From Epiperipatus broadwayi (lineage: Eukaryota; Onychophora; Udeonychophora; Euonychophora; Peripatidae), in contig JAQFVV010006311.1 in NCBI GenBank assembly GCA_028023455.1, forward strand, positions 3,813,490 through 3,877,489: 64,000 bases of DNA, written 5' to 3'. The position numbers and the translations under genes were made by a program. Shown one piece after another: positions 45,378 to 57,252 of the stretch. The notes beneath the pieces were generated by a model that saw only the letters and a list, made by a program, of their open reading frames with translations, had not been told where the DNA came from and searched no databases. The number at the start of each line of letters is the position of its first letter. Within the stretch, counting starts at the first letter, position 1.

Positions 45378-48300
45378 CAATTATTTAAAAATTTTTTTTT
45401 CTTTTATACATACAGAGATTTATATGTATAGATTTATTATTATGAATAAGCAGTTTTGTGATTTATTATATATTTTTTTTTATTAAATAATATGTGTTAA
45501 ATTTATTTAACTTTCATTTTGTTAAAATAGAGTAAATCAGAAAAGTGTAAAATAAGGCAATTAAGATTGTTAGATTAGGAGATAAAAAATGTACACGTGT
45601 GAAAGAATGAATACATCTGTACAAACACAAAGATGCTTTTACACGTATTCCTGATGGCTATAGATTCCAGGTTTGTTGTTATCTGTGTCTTAAGATTATT
45701 TTTACAAAAGAGGTGCTTTGATGTAGATAACGATAGTGATCAATTTTAAGTCTTTATTGATTGTGACCGACGTCAAACTTGTGAAGCTTTGATTTTTTTT
45801 TAAGATAAAGATTTCCAGATGTTTTTTTTTTCTTTGGTTGAAATTCGCGATATAAATGATTGAAACAATTTTTTTTAGGGGAGTTAGTCTTAAATTTTTT
45901 TAGAGAAATGATGAGTTAGTCATTAATTTTTTTAGAGAGAGAGTCACTCAGATTATTATTATTATTTTGAGACTCAACTCAGTCGGTCCTTCCTTGTTAT
46001 TATTCTTAAGCAGAAATGTAAGCTCTGATTTTTTTTTTAAAAGAGAGTGAATGCTTTAATTTTTTTTTCTCACTCTTTGAAAGTTGAAAAAAAAGAGCAA
46101 ATGAAATGTGCGTTTATATAAAGCAATTTCCAGCAATATTAAAGAAGAGGAGAGAAATGGAACAAGATTGAATTTATTAGAAGTTAGTAATAATTATATA
46201 AAAATGATATTAACATATTTGGTTATGCATAATACTATGCCTCTGCATTGCTAAACCATTTTTTTCTGCTTCCTGGTTAATACAGAATGAGTCAAAATCG
46301 CTGATCTGTCTATGAAGTCATGTATCCAGTAATAACCAACAAAAATGATAGATTTTGAAGCCAACATGGAATGCTTTGTTTCTAATTCCTGGCTTATTAA
46401 AAGCTCATTACCTTCGAATGAATGGAGAAGAGGAAATAGGAGGAAAAGAAAATTTATAAAAGCCATGTAGAACCAAGTATGAAGCCATAAATCAAATTTT
46501 TGTTGATTTACCTCAATCATCTAAAGTGTCAACAGCAATTATTTTTTTTAAAGGAGAGAGACAAGCAAATCCACCGGTACCTACTTATTCAAAGTACTTA
46601 TAATAACTTTTTTTTAAATGGTAGAAGGAAGCCAATCAACAGTGAATAATAATGGAATTGAAGAAACAAGCAAGTCAATTGATTCAGCATTATCTTAAAA
46701 GTATCTGCAATAACTTTCTTTTTTTTTGTTGTTGTTGTTGGTGAGCAAAGAAAAGCAGTCTGAAAATTCAAACTCAGGACATTAATAAGAAGTAAAAAGT
46801 AGACGGATAAATATGAACTTTCTTTAACCGATTTTATTCTTTTACTTATTAAAAGTAAACCTTAATTTACTGGTCAAAGCAATTTTCTTTTTTGATACAG
46901 AAACATTAAAGACTTGTTTATCTATAGTTATTTGCAATATCTCACAACATAGCACAAACATAGTTTAAATCTTTAAACTTAAATTTTTCATTATTTTTTT
47001 ATTGTTTTTTTTTTATTTATATATTGTAATGTTGAAATGTTTTTTTTTAATTGTTCTTCAGTTGTTAATGATAATGAGCAACCTATAGATATATGCATTT
47101 ATAATGTTTTTTATTTTTATTTTATCTTGTTGCATATTAAAAATTAATATATGTATTTTATTTTCTTTCGCTATAAGGTTGCAAAAGAAAAAAATATTTT
47201 TATATATGTAATTTATGGGTATACATTTTAAACATATATGTTAACATTACCGAATGTGTGAATGTGTAACTGCTTATCCAAACACATCAAAGAATAGGTT
47301 ATATATGATTAGTTTAAAATGGTAAATTGAAAAGTAGGGCATTACATTTGAATGGAAATGAAATAACATATACAAGTTTCACCTGAAATTTATTTTATGA
47401 TATGATGAGTAAAAGAGTCTTAAATAAGCATTTATAGAATATGTATTTTTTTTTCTAATATTGATTTAAGTCAGCTTATTTTGAGATATCAAGAAAAATG
47501 ACAAACCTATATATTAAGTTTATTTGCTTATACTTATATAAATTTTTATATTAATTTTTGTATTGAATTAATATGGTAATAAGCCATTTATTTAATTGTC
47601 GATTTGACTTTAAAGAAGGAAAGAAAGAGTAGTAGTGTTAATAAAATATAATTATATATCTTAATTGGTTTCCGAGTTATTATTAGGAATATTGTGGGTT
47701 TTTTTTGTCTTAATTCTATCATTTTAATTCATCATCATTGCTCGCAGTTATTAAGTATTACCATTCGTATATATTGAGCAATCACTTGCAAATATTAAGT
47801 GTCCGCAAAATAATAGGTAAACTAGAATGTTGATATTTAAGTATTTAAGGATTATGCTTGAGAATAACCAAATTTTGATAATTATAGTTCAACATAGAAA
47901 GCTAAAATTGTGTTGTGTCCATGAATTTAGATCATCCTCATCAAAGATGGATATCATGTTATTAGTTAAAAATGTTTCAAATAATACTATATAAAAGTTA
48001 TGATCGCCATCAATCATCATTAATAAATTATAATCATTAAATTTAATGTTTAGCGTAATGAATACATTTTAGTAAATAGGGGTTTATAGAAAATTGAATA
48101 TTATGCAAAGAGATTCATGATGATCAATCATCACCATTAGTATTATTAAATCCCAGTATGAAATAGGATAATTTTAATAGATGCCTATAAGTTTATAAAG
48201 ATGAATTTATTGTTGTGAGTTTATTGATAAGCCATGGCTGGTATCATCATCACTATTATAATCATTATTATGATATCACTATTATTATCATTATTATGAT

Positions 48301-49258
48301 ATTATTATCATCATCATCATTATTACCTTTATTGTGATAAATAATCTAGTTAAATGGCCATCAATATCAATAATGGTCTTCACATGCTTGTTTGGAAGCC
48401 ATTAATAGGATTATACATGTCTGTTCATCAATATACGCTAATGAGCTAGCAATGTCTATAAGAATCTTTGATCTATAGTATAAACTTTGGTAATATTGGG
48501 ATCTTGTAATTTTATCAATATAGATAAAATGTAAGAATGTCATTTTTGTTCAATAGTCATCCAAGTCATGTGTAATAAATATGTACTGAATGAGTTTGAA
48601 CTCAAGTACACTATAAATAGATACTTATCTAGATTGAAAACAATCTAGTGGCGCTCATGGGAAAACACATGTACTTAGCTAAACTGAATAAAGAGTGATA
48701 TCATCCCTTTCCAACTTCATAATATTAGTTTTATAAAATATATTTTTTTATAAGTTGTCATGAATAGCACCCATGTGTGCATATGACCATGAATGGTCTT
48801 ATATATTTGGAAAGAAGAATAGGAAGGATTCTTTGTTAGAAGAACCTAGTATTGGAGATAAGCATAAGGCACTCCAGGAATCTCACAGTGGGTACTTTTA
48901 TTCAGTTGCTATATTTAATATTATTTTTATTAGATGACAATGGCCAGTATGTTTTATTGTTCAAATGACTGCCCCAATATATAAATAAATACCAAGAATC
49001 TTTAATGCTGATATTTTCAAGTGGCACAGTGATTCTATAATTTCTTTATCTATGCTATGATGAATTAATATAGTTACAAATGGTACAGATTGGATAGGCA
49101 TATATCTAATAATTAATAATTTCCCCTATCTAAATATTTATTATGGTTACAAATGTGACATATTAAAATAGTTACAAATTATAGTTACAAATACATATCT
49201 TTTATATTAATTTAATAATTACAAATACATATTATATTAATTTATAAATATTGTTACA
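45378..49258 (+). mobile_element. LTR2: 5' LTR of the gag-bearing element
   Basis: Starts inside the LTR just after the TA run (lost in the gap) and ends TTGTTACA at 49,258. It is followed after 2 nt by a tRNA-Lys primer-binding site, so this is the 5' LTR of the internal region at 49,259-52,875. It differs from LTR3 by scattered substitutions, poly-T length changes and a 12-bp loss near 46,362. An antisense 89-codon frame at 46,251-46,520 exists only because of that loss and is not considered a gene. Confidence 0.9.
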
Positions 49259-49260
49259 AA

Positions 49261-49281
49261 TGGCGCCCAACGTGGGGCTCG
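49261..49281 (+). promoter_or_regulatory. primer-binding site for tRNA-Lys(CUU)
   Basis: The 21 nt beginning TGGCGCCCAACGTGGGGC are, from knowledge of animal tRNA-Lys(CUU), the exact complement of that tRNA's 3' end including the CCA. It lies 2 nt after the LTR end, the usual spacing in gypsy-type elements. Minus-strand DNA synthesis would start here. Confidence 0.9.
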
Positions 49282-50750
49282 AAATAAGCCAAATAATGGC
49301 TTGAAATACCCCACATACATGAGAGATGGGTAGTATGTAATGATGACAGATGTATAGTTTAAAAAAAAAAGAATATTTTTTTTTCTGTGCAATTTTTTTT
49401 TATTATTAGTGTATACAAATATTTTGGCCTGATGTTTAGATGATGATGATTACTGTTATTGCATTTTTGATGATAAATGAATACAGTCATTACAGAGCTT
49501 AGTTTCAATTTTTAAAATATAATGATATCACAACTTATAATGTGTTAAAGTTAATAACACTGTTTTTTTTATATATTTTGCTTATCAATTAAATAAGCAT
49601 AGAAATATTAATAGCCTTGAAGTGTGGAATAATAATTTTGTTCATATTTGAAAAGTTTGTGTTATAGAAAATTTATGATTTTGGAGGTTGGATTGGATAT
49701 TTGATTGTTGGAGTTTGGTTGGTTGTGTTACGGTTGTGATGATGGATGGAGAATTTTTGTCATTGCCTTGAGAATGTGATGTATTCATGCCACTGGTGAT
49801 TGATTTATCTCATTCACTGCTCCAACCCAGATTATAATATCAGTTGTTTTATCATGAAGCAGTTAACAGTAGGCCTGCCATGATTTCGCCTCTAAGACTC
49901 CAGAGAGAGCAAGGCATAATTTTGCTGATACATAATATTTCGCCTCTAAGACTCCAGAGAGAGCAAGGCAGTATTTTGTTTTACTGATATATAATTGTTG
50001 CCTCTAAGACTTTAAAAATAAGCAAGGCAGTATTTGACGAATTAAAGCCCCTAAGACTTGGAAGTAAGCAGGGCAATGCAACAATGTTTGCAATAAACTA
50101 TTATGGGTTGTAGTAGCTTAGAGTGATTGAATTGGGGTGATCATCTGAGTGTTCATGGAGCATTGTGTGCTTTAAGTGCAGTGATTGAATTCTTTTGTCT
50201 ATCTCATGATTGTGAATTGCTAATCATTCTTTTGGCTGTCAATATCTGTCGGATCTCTAGAAGGATAGATGAGTATATAAATGACTTGAGACATGAACTC
50301 TGTTATAAATCTAGCACATATGTTATATAAGTAATTTTTCTTTTTTGCTTAGTGTATTAAAAAGGGCATAGAGAGAGTTAAGTTTTATAAAGGCATTAAG
50401 AACTAGATAAATGATGGCATAAAAAGGACACACATATGCAGATGTAGCTTTTCTTAAATAAATGTTTTAAATAGTACTATGACCTCATACTTTATCAATC
50501 ATATATAGGTAAAGGAAAAGAGTGATGATGGAGGTTAAGTTAATTAAAGGCACTAAAGATATAGATAGATTGATGGGGAGAATTATGGCTGAGAAAGAGT
50601 GGTTGAAAATTTTAAGGTATATGAGGATAGATAAAGGTGTTTGACTCTGGATGTATAGGAAATCAGGGAGCAGAACAATAAATCAGAACAGAATAAATCA
50701 GAATATACTAAATCAAACAGAAATAAGTAATATAAATATTTTATAAATTT
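49282..50750 (+). other. 5' leader of the long-LTR element
   Basis: About 1.47 kb of non-coding leader between the primer-binding site and gag. It contains four stem-loop repeats at 49,888-50,074. Short frames such as 50,127-50,330 show no conservation. Parts of it recur in decayed form at 58,775-59,190. In retroelements this region usually carries packaging and dimerisation signals. Confidence 0.7.
49888..50074 (+). repeat. four leader stem-loop repeats (GCCTCTAAGACT...AGCAAGGC)
   Basis: Units at 49,888-49,915, 49,942-49,969, 50,000-50,028 and 50,047-50,074, spaced about 47-58 nt apart. Each starts GCCYCTAAGACT and ends AGCARGGC. GCCT pairs with AGGC in units 1-3 and GCCC with GGGC in unit 4, a compensatory change. 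An inner short stem is possible in each (CUC/GAG, UUU/AAA, ACU/AGU). The decayed leader downstream holds a further unit (about 59,013-59,038) with an inner CUU-AAUG-AAG hairpin, supporting a conserved RNA fold. Confidence 0.7.
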
Positions 50751-52595
50751 ATGATGGAGCAAGAAAAGGAATTAACTATTGAGGGAATGGAAGTAGAGAA
50801 GCAAGGCCCTCCAGAGTGGTTGCAAATTATGATGGCACAATTGAAGGAAATGAAAGAGGGCATGAACCAAATGAATCAGAAATTTGATCTACAATCTCAA
50901 AGATTTGATACTAAACTAGATCAACAATCACAAGAGATGAAGGAAATAAAACAAGAGATAAATCAGAAATTTGATGAACAATCTCAAAGGCTAGATAATA
51001 AACTAGAACAACAAGCTCAGGAAATGAAGCTAGATATAGGTCAACAATCTAAAAAAATTGAGAATATTGAAATAGAATCAAAAAACAAATGGCAAGAGTT
51101 TGATGACAGATGTGACATAAGATATAAGGAACTTGCTGATAAATTTACAACAAGTCAAGAAAGTTGGGAGAAAAGTTTTAGTGTTGTAAAGGAAGAGTTG
51201 GTAGCTGTACAAGAAGGATATCAGAAAATGATCAACAAAAATGAAAGCCTTAAAATAGCTCAGAATAATTTCAAAGAAAGTGTAAGCAGTGAGATTAATA
51301 CTTTAAAATTAGAGGTAGCTGCTGTACAGAAACAGTTAAAAGTAGAATATAAAGATCTGGGAAAAAAGCAAGGTAAATCAGATCATGAGCTAAAGAAAGT
51401 ACAGAAAGAGGTACAGAGTATAGGGGAGCAAATGAAAGGGACCACAAGAGAAGAAATAGAAAGTTTAAAACAAAGTGTAATAGAATTAGAAGTCAATAGC
51501 CATAAGGATCAAGTTGACTTTAATGAAAAGCTGGAAAATCAGCAGAGAATGGTAGTGGAGGAAGTCAAAGAATACCTGCGTTGCCAGGAAAAAGACCTAA
51601 ACCATCAATTATTGATAATGATGGAAGACAAACTCACAGAAATAAAAGAAATGCAAGTTAAGGCAACCTCAAGTAGTGGGTCATGTAGAATACCACAAAG
51701 TTTAGGGCCCGAGATATACGAGAATAATCCTATAGGAATAGAAAGTGGGCAGATAATAGAAAAGGGTCCCAGAAGGACAGAGGAAGAGGAAGATAGTTTA
51801 ATAAATGAGGGAAGAAGTAGCAACATAGCTAAATATATACAAGTGAAAGTTTTTAGGGGTGAATATGGAGAAAATCCCATAGAATATTTGAATGGTCTCA
51901 ATGAACTGTTTTCTTTGAGTCGACTAAATGACCGAGAAAAATTAGCAGTCGCGAGCAACCACCTTCATGCCTCAGCAAAAAGTTGGTGGCGTGCACTCTT
52001 TTATAGACCCGAAACATATGGGGACTTTAAGAGTATGCTACTTCAGACATTCTGGAGCGAAGAGAAACAGGATAGTCTTAAGTACAAAATTAGTCAGCAA
52101 AAATATACCCCTAGAGAAGGAACTTATACTCAGTTCTTCCATAGTCAGGCTGCTACTTTAAAAATGCTTACAGCATGTCCCTTATCTGAGCCCCAAATCA
52201 TTAGGATAACCAGAAGGAACTTCCCAAAACAGGTAGAGCAGGCCCTAATAGCTGCTGATGTATACTCCCTAGAGAGAGTGGCAGATATGTTAGATGCCCT
52301 AGGAGCCACAGAAAATATGGCCGAAGGTTATCCTAGGAGGAAGGAGAACTATAATTATAAAGTCTCCAGTGTGAGAGTTGGAAACAATCAGCTAGGCAGA
52401 CACTTTCCAACAAAACCCAGTAAACCACACATAGGTAGGCCTGGGAATAATTCCCATCAGCAAATGCAAAGTAGACCCATGATTAATAGAAATAGAAGTC
52501 CAGTAGCCAGTTGCTCAGGAATTGGTAATAATGCTCCACATAAGGTGCAGCAAAAGTCTATAAAGATAATGACTAAGGCTAACCCAACAAACTAA
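50751..52595 (+). CDS. gag: Gag-like structural protein of the long-LTR retrotransposon
   Basis: 614 codons, open. Residues ~20-330 are highly charged, rich in E, K and Q, and predicted coiled coil; they include a 29-residue repeat (NQKFDLQSQRFD from 42, NQKFDEQSQRLD from 71). Residues ~361-515 match the retrotransposon Gag capsid region: FRGEYGENPIEYLNGLNELF, EKLAVASNHLHASAKSWW, YGDFKSMLLQTFW and the later YTQFFHSQAATLKML. The C-terminal ~95 residues are basic with N, R, P and S and could bind RNA, but there is no CCHC zinc knuckle. It starts at a double ATG; the decayed homologue at 57,253 has an ATG matching the second. It would assemble particles packaging element RNA. The stop at 52,593-52,595 comes just before a large deletion, so the natural C-terminus may be longer or fused to pol. 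Confidence 0.85.
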   Translation: MMEQEKELTIEGMEVEKQGPPEWLQIMMAQLKEMKEGMNQMNQKFDLQSQRFDTKLDQQSQEMKEIKQEINQKFDEQSQRLDNKLEQQAQEMKLDIGQQSKKIENIEIESKNKWQEFDDRCDIRYKELADKFTTSQESWEKSFSVVKEELVAVQEGYQKMINKNESLKIAQNNFKESVSSEINTLKLEVAAVQKQLKVEYKDLGKKQGKSDHELKKVQKEVQSIGEQMKGTTREEIESLKQSVIELEVNSHKDQVDFNEKLENQQRMVVEEVKEYLRCQEKDLNHQLLIMMEDKLTEIKEMQVKATSSSGSCRIPQSLGPEIYENNPIGIESGQIIEKGPRRTEEEEDSLINEGRSSNIAKYIQVKVFRGEYGENPIEYLNGLNELFSLSRLNDREKLAVASNHLHASAKSWWRALFYRPETYGDFKSMLLQTFWSEEKQDSLKYKISQQKYTPREGTYTQFFHSQAATLKMLTACPLSEPQIIRITRRNFPKQVEQALIAADVYSLERVADMLDALGATENMAEGYPRRKENYNYKVSSVRVGNNQLGRHFPTKPSKPHIGRPGNNSHQQMQSRPMINRNRSPVASCSGIGNNAPHKVQQKSIKIMTKANPTN

Positions 52596-52641
52596 AACGG
52601 GCCTCGACGGAATGTTCCCTGCTGTGGGAGCCCATTGCTAA

Positions 52642-52827
52642 CTTGTTAAAACTCCTCATGTTAGCGACCCGCAGAAGCATACATTCAAAAAGTTCTATAA
52701 TATATATGAAGGGCCATTCATGCTCAAGGAAAGAAAAGGGGAAAATGCATTTGTACTAGAATCGTCAGAAGGAGTAAAAGGCACATATAATGTACGTAGC
52801 CTAAAACCAATGGCACTCATGACCTAA
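52642..52827 (+). pseudogene. integrase C-terminal remnant after pol deletion
   Basis: In one frame 61 codons read LVKTPHVSDPQKHTFKK, then YEGPFMLKERKGENAFVLES and YNVRSLKPMALMT before TAA. This is the end of a gypsy-type integrase, with the GPY/F motif and the closing N-V-x-x-L-K-P. Everything between gag and this point (protease, RT, RNase H, most of integrase) is missing, replaced by ~46 nt. The frame is preceded by a TAA at 52,639. It is homologous to the decayed pol end at 23.9 kb. Confidence 0.8.
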
Positions 52828-52861
52828 GCAATTTTTTTATATTCAAAATTTTTTTTTGTTT

Positions 52862-52874
52862 GGGGGTGAGGCAA

Positions 52875-52875
<1 letters not shown>
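52862..52875 (+). promoter_or_regulatory. polypurine tract
   Basis: GGGGGTGAGGCAAA directly precedes the TG that starts LTR3. It is mostly purine with one T and one C. Its position immediately before the 3' LTR is where plus-strand priming occurs. Confidence 0.7.
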
Positions 52876-52910
<35 letters not shown>

Positions 52911-55900
52911 TTCAATTATTTAAAAAAAATTTTTTTTCTTTTATACATACAGAGATTTATATGTATAGATTTATTATTATGAATAAGCAGTTTTGTGATT
53001 TATTATATAATTTTTTTTTATTAAATAATATGTGTTAAATTTATTTAACTTTCATTTTGTTAAAATAGAGTAAATCAGAAAAGTGTAAAATAAGGCAATT
53101 AAGATTGTTAGATTAGGAGATAAAAAATGTACACGTGTGAAAGAATGAATACATCTGTACAAACACAAAGATGCTTTTACACGTATTCCTGATGGCTATA
53201 GATTCCAGGTTTGTTGTTATCTGTGTCTTAAGATTATTTTTACAAAAGAGGTGCTTTGATGTAGATAACGATAGTGATCAATTTTAAGTCTTTATTGATT
53301 GTGACCGACGTCAAACTTGTGAAGCTTTGATTTTTTTTTTAAGATAAAGATTTCCAGATGTTTTTTTTTTCTTTGGTTGAAATTCGCGATATAAATGATT
53401 GAAACAATTTTTTTTTGGGGGAGTTAGTCTTAAATTTTTTTAGAGAGATGATGAGTTAGTCATTAATTTTTTTAGAGAGAGAGTCACTCAGATTATTATT
53501 ATTATTTTGAGACTCAACTCAGTCGGTCCTTCCTTGTTATTATTCTTAAGCAGAAATGTAAGCTCTGATTTTTTTTTAAAAGAGAGTGAATGCTTTAATT
53601 TTTTTTTCTCACTCTTTGAAAGTTGAAAAAAAAGAGCAAATGAAATGTGCGTTTATATAAAGCAATTTCCAGCAATATTAAAGAAGAGGAGAGAAATGGA
53701 ACAAGATTGAATTTATTAGAAGTTAGTAATAATTATATAAAAATGATATTAACATATTTGGTTATGCATAATACTATGCCTCTGCATTGCTAAACCATTT
53801 TTTTCTGCTTCCTGGTTAATACAGAATGAGTCAAAATCGCTGATCTGTCTATGAAGTCATGTATCCAGTAATAACCAACAAAAATGATAGATTTTGAAGC
53901 CAACCACACAAGCTATATGGAATGCTTTGTTTCTAGTTCCTGGCTTATTAAAAGCTCATTACCTTCGAATGAATGGAGAAGAGGAAATAGGAGGAAAAGA
54001 AAATTTATAAAAGCCATGTAGAACCAAGTATGAAGCCATAAATCAAATTTTTGTTGATTTACCTCAATCATCTAAAGTGTCAACAGCAATTATTTTTTTT
54101 AAAGGAGAGAGACAAGCAAATCCACCGGTACCTACTTATTCAAAGTACTTATAATAACTTTTTTTTAAATGGTAGAAGGAAGCCAATCAACAGTGAATAA
54201 TAATGGAATTGAAGAAACAAGCAAGTCAATTGATTCAGCATTATCTTAAAAGTATCTGCAATAACTTTCTTTTTTTTTTGTTGTTGTTGTTGTTGGTGAG
54301 CAAAGAAAAGCAGTCTGAAAATTCAAACTCAGGACATTAATAAGAAGTAAAAAGTAGACGGGTAAATATGAACTTTCTTTAACCGATTTTATTCTTTTAC
54401 TTATTAAAAGTAAACCTTAATTTACTGGTCAAAGCAATTTTCTTTTTTGATACAGAAACATTAAAGACTTGTTTATCTATAGTTATTTGCAATATCTCAC
54501 AACATAGCACAAACATAGTTTAAATCTTTAAACTTAAATTTTTCATTATTTTTTTTATTTATTTATATATTGTAATGTTTAAATGTTTTTTTTTAATTGT
54601 TCTTCAGTTGTTAATGATAATGAGCAACCTATAGATATATGCATTTATAATGTTTTTTATTTTTATTTTATCTTGTTGCATATTAAAAATTAATATATGT
54701 ATTTTATTTTCTTTCGCTATAAGGTTGCAAAAGAAAAAAATATTTTTATATATGTAATTTATGGGTATACATTTTAAACATATATGTTAACATTACCGAA
54801 TGCGTGAATGTGTAACTGCTTATCCAAACACATCAAAGAATAGGTTATATATGATTAGTTTAAAATGGTAAATTGAAAAGTAGGGCATTACATTTGAATG
54901 GAAATGAAATAACATATACAAGTTTCACCTGAAATTTATTTTATGATATGATGAGTAAGAAAAGTCTTAAATAAGCATTTATAGAATATGTATTTTTTTT
55001 CTAATATTGATTTAAGTCAGCTTATTTTGAGATATCAAGAAAAATGACAAACCTATATATTAAGTTTATTTGCTTATACTTATATAAATTTTTATATTAA
55101 TTTTTGTATTGAATTAATATGGTAATAAGCCATTTATTTAATTGTCGATTTGACTTTAAAGAAGGAAAGAAAGAGTAGTAGTGTTAATAAAATATAATTA
55201 TATATCTTAATTGGTTTCCGAGTTATTATTAAGAATATTGTGGTTTTTTTTTTTGTCTTAATTCTATCATTTTAATTCATCATCATTGCTCGCAGTTATT
55301 AAGTATTACCATTCGTATATATTGAGCAATCACTTGCAAATATTAAGCGTCCGCAAAATAATAGGTAAACTAGAATGTTGATATTTAAGTATTTAAGGAT
55401 TATGCTTGAGAATAACCAAATTTTGATAATTATAGTTCAACATAGAAAGCTAAAATTGTGTTGTGTCCATGAATTTAGATCATCCTCATCAAAGATGGAT
55501 ATCATGTTATTAGTTAAAAATGTTTCAAATAATACTATATAAAAGTTATGATCGCCATCAATCATCATTAATAAATTATAATCATTAAATTTAATGTTTA
55601 GCGTAATGAATATATTTTAGTAAATAGGGGTTTATAGAAAATTGAATATTACGCAAAGAGATTCATGATGATCAATCATCACCATTAGTATTATTAAATC
55701 CCAGTATGAAATAGGATAATTTTAATAGATGCCTATAAGTTTATAAAGATGAATTTATTGTTGTGAGTTTATTGATAAGCCATGGCTGGTATCATCATCA
55801 CTATTATAATCATTATTATGATATCACTATTATTATCATTATTATGATATTATTATCATCATCATCATTATTACCTTTATTGTGATAAATAATCTAGTTA

Positions 55901-56807
55901 AATGGCCAATCAATATCAATAATGGTCTTCACATGCTTGTTTGGAAGCCATTAATAGGATTATACATGTCTGTTCATCAATATACGCTAATGAGCTAGCA
56001 ATGTCTATAAGAATCTTTGATCTATAGTATAAACTTTGGTAATATTGGGATCTTGTAATTTTATCAATATAGATAAAATGTAAGAATGTCATTTTTGTTC
56101 AATAGTCATCCAAGTCATGTGTAATAAATATGTACTGAATGAGTTTGAACTCAAGTACACTATAAATAGATACTTATCTAGATTGAAAACAATCTAGTGG
56201 CGCTCATGGGAAAACACATGTACTTAGCTAAACTGAATAAAGAGTGATATCATCCCTTTCCAACTTCATAATATTAGTTTTATAAAATATATTTTTTTAT
56301 AAGTTGTCATGAATAGCACCTGTGTGTGCATATGACCATGAATGGTCTTATATATTTGGAAAGAAGAATAGGAAGGATTCTTTGTTAGAAGAACCTAGTA
56401 TTGGAGATAAGCATAAGGCACTCCAGGAATCTCACAGTGGGTACTTTTATTCAGTTGCTATATTTAATATTATTTTTATTAGATGACAATGGCCAGTATG
56501 TTTTATTGTTCAAATGACTGCCCCAATATATAAATAAATACCAAGAATCTTTAATGCTGATATTTTCAAGTGGCACAGTGATTCTATAATTTCTTTATCT
56601 ATGCTATGATGAATTAATATAGTTACAAATGGTACAGATTGGATAGGCATATATCTAATAATTAATAATTTCCCCTATCTAAATATTTATTATGGTTACA
56701 AATGTGACATATTAAAATAGTTACAAATTATAGTTACAAATACATATCTTTTATATTAATTTAATAATTACAAATACATATTATATTAATTTATAAATAT
56801 TGTTACA
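52876..56807 (+). mobile_element. LTR3, complete 3.93 kb LTR (TG...CA)
   Basis: The only complete copy: it starts TGTATATATA after the polypurine tract and ends TTGTTACA at 56,807. It is near-identical to LTR1 and LTR2. It serves as the 3' LTR of the gag element. The bases following it (ATCGCACCCAAT) resemble a decayed primer-binding site, so it may also have been the 5' LTR of another unit. No target-site duplication is seen between the bases before LTR1 (CAAAA) and after LTR3 (ATCGC). Confidence 0.9.
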
Positions 56808-56808
56808 A

Positions 56809-56819
56809 TCGCACCCAAT
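56809..56819 (+). promoter_or_regulatory. degenerate primer-binding site after LTR3
   Basis: TCGCACCCAAT aligned with the intact TGGCGCCCAAC matches at 8 of 11 positions, and two of the three differences are CpG-type transitions. It is 1 nt after the LTR end rather than 2. It suggests LTR3 was once followed by an internal region, consistent with gag-like remains from 57,253. Confidence 0.5.
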
Positions 56820-56839
56820 ATATATATATAAATATATAT

Positions 56840-56857
56840 ATTATTATTTTTCTATTA

Positions 56858-56896
<39 letters not shown>

Positions 56897-56909
56897 GAAA
56901 AATAATAAT
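56840..56909. repeat. palindrome with (TA)n core (arms 19 bp)
   Basis: ATTATTATTTTTCTATTAT at 56,840-56,858 and its exact reverse complement at 56,891-56,909 enclose a TA-rich core. It is the longest of the TA palindromes here and lies just beyond the degenerate primer-binding site. Confidence 0.9.
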
Positions 56910-57252
56910 TAAAGTTTAGTAAATGAATGAGAGAAGTTTGGCACTAGTAATAAAATAAATTAAATTTTAAGAGAGTAGAAGATAGGTATGCAAAAGAATA
57001 GATAATAGACAGGTTAATTAGTTAAGATAGTGGTAAAGGATTGGAGGTAGTGAATGCTACAAAATTTTTTGCACTAATTTTTTGGATAAATCTAAATAAA
57101 ATATAGTTTCATATTCTAATTTTATGCAAGCAATAGAATAAAAAGTAAATAAATAAAAATAACATGTACTAATTTTAGGTGATCAAAGAATTGTAAAGAA
57201 TAGGATAAAATAAGTATAGTTCTCTGTAATTCAATGAATTTGAGATCATAAG

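Noticed and set aside
46251-46520. 89-codon minus-strand frame in LTR2
   Set aside because: It is open only because LTR2 lost 12 bp. The other two LTRs have a stop at that point, so it is not conserved.
51605-51958. 117-codon antisense frame opposite gag
   Set aside because: Shadow of the gag frame on the other strand; no independent support.
40949-56807. Target-site duplication around the tandem LTR array
   Set aside because: The 5 bp before LTR1 (CAAAA) and after LTR3 (ATCGC) do not match.
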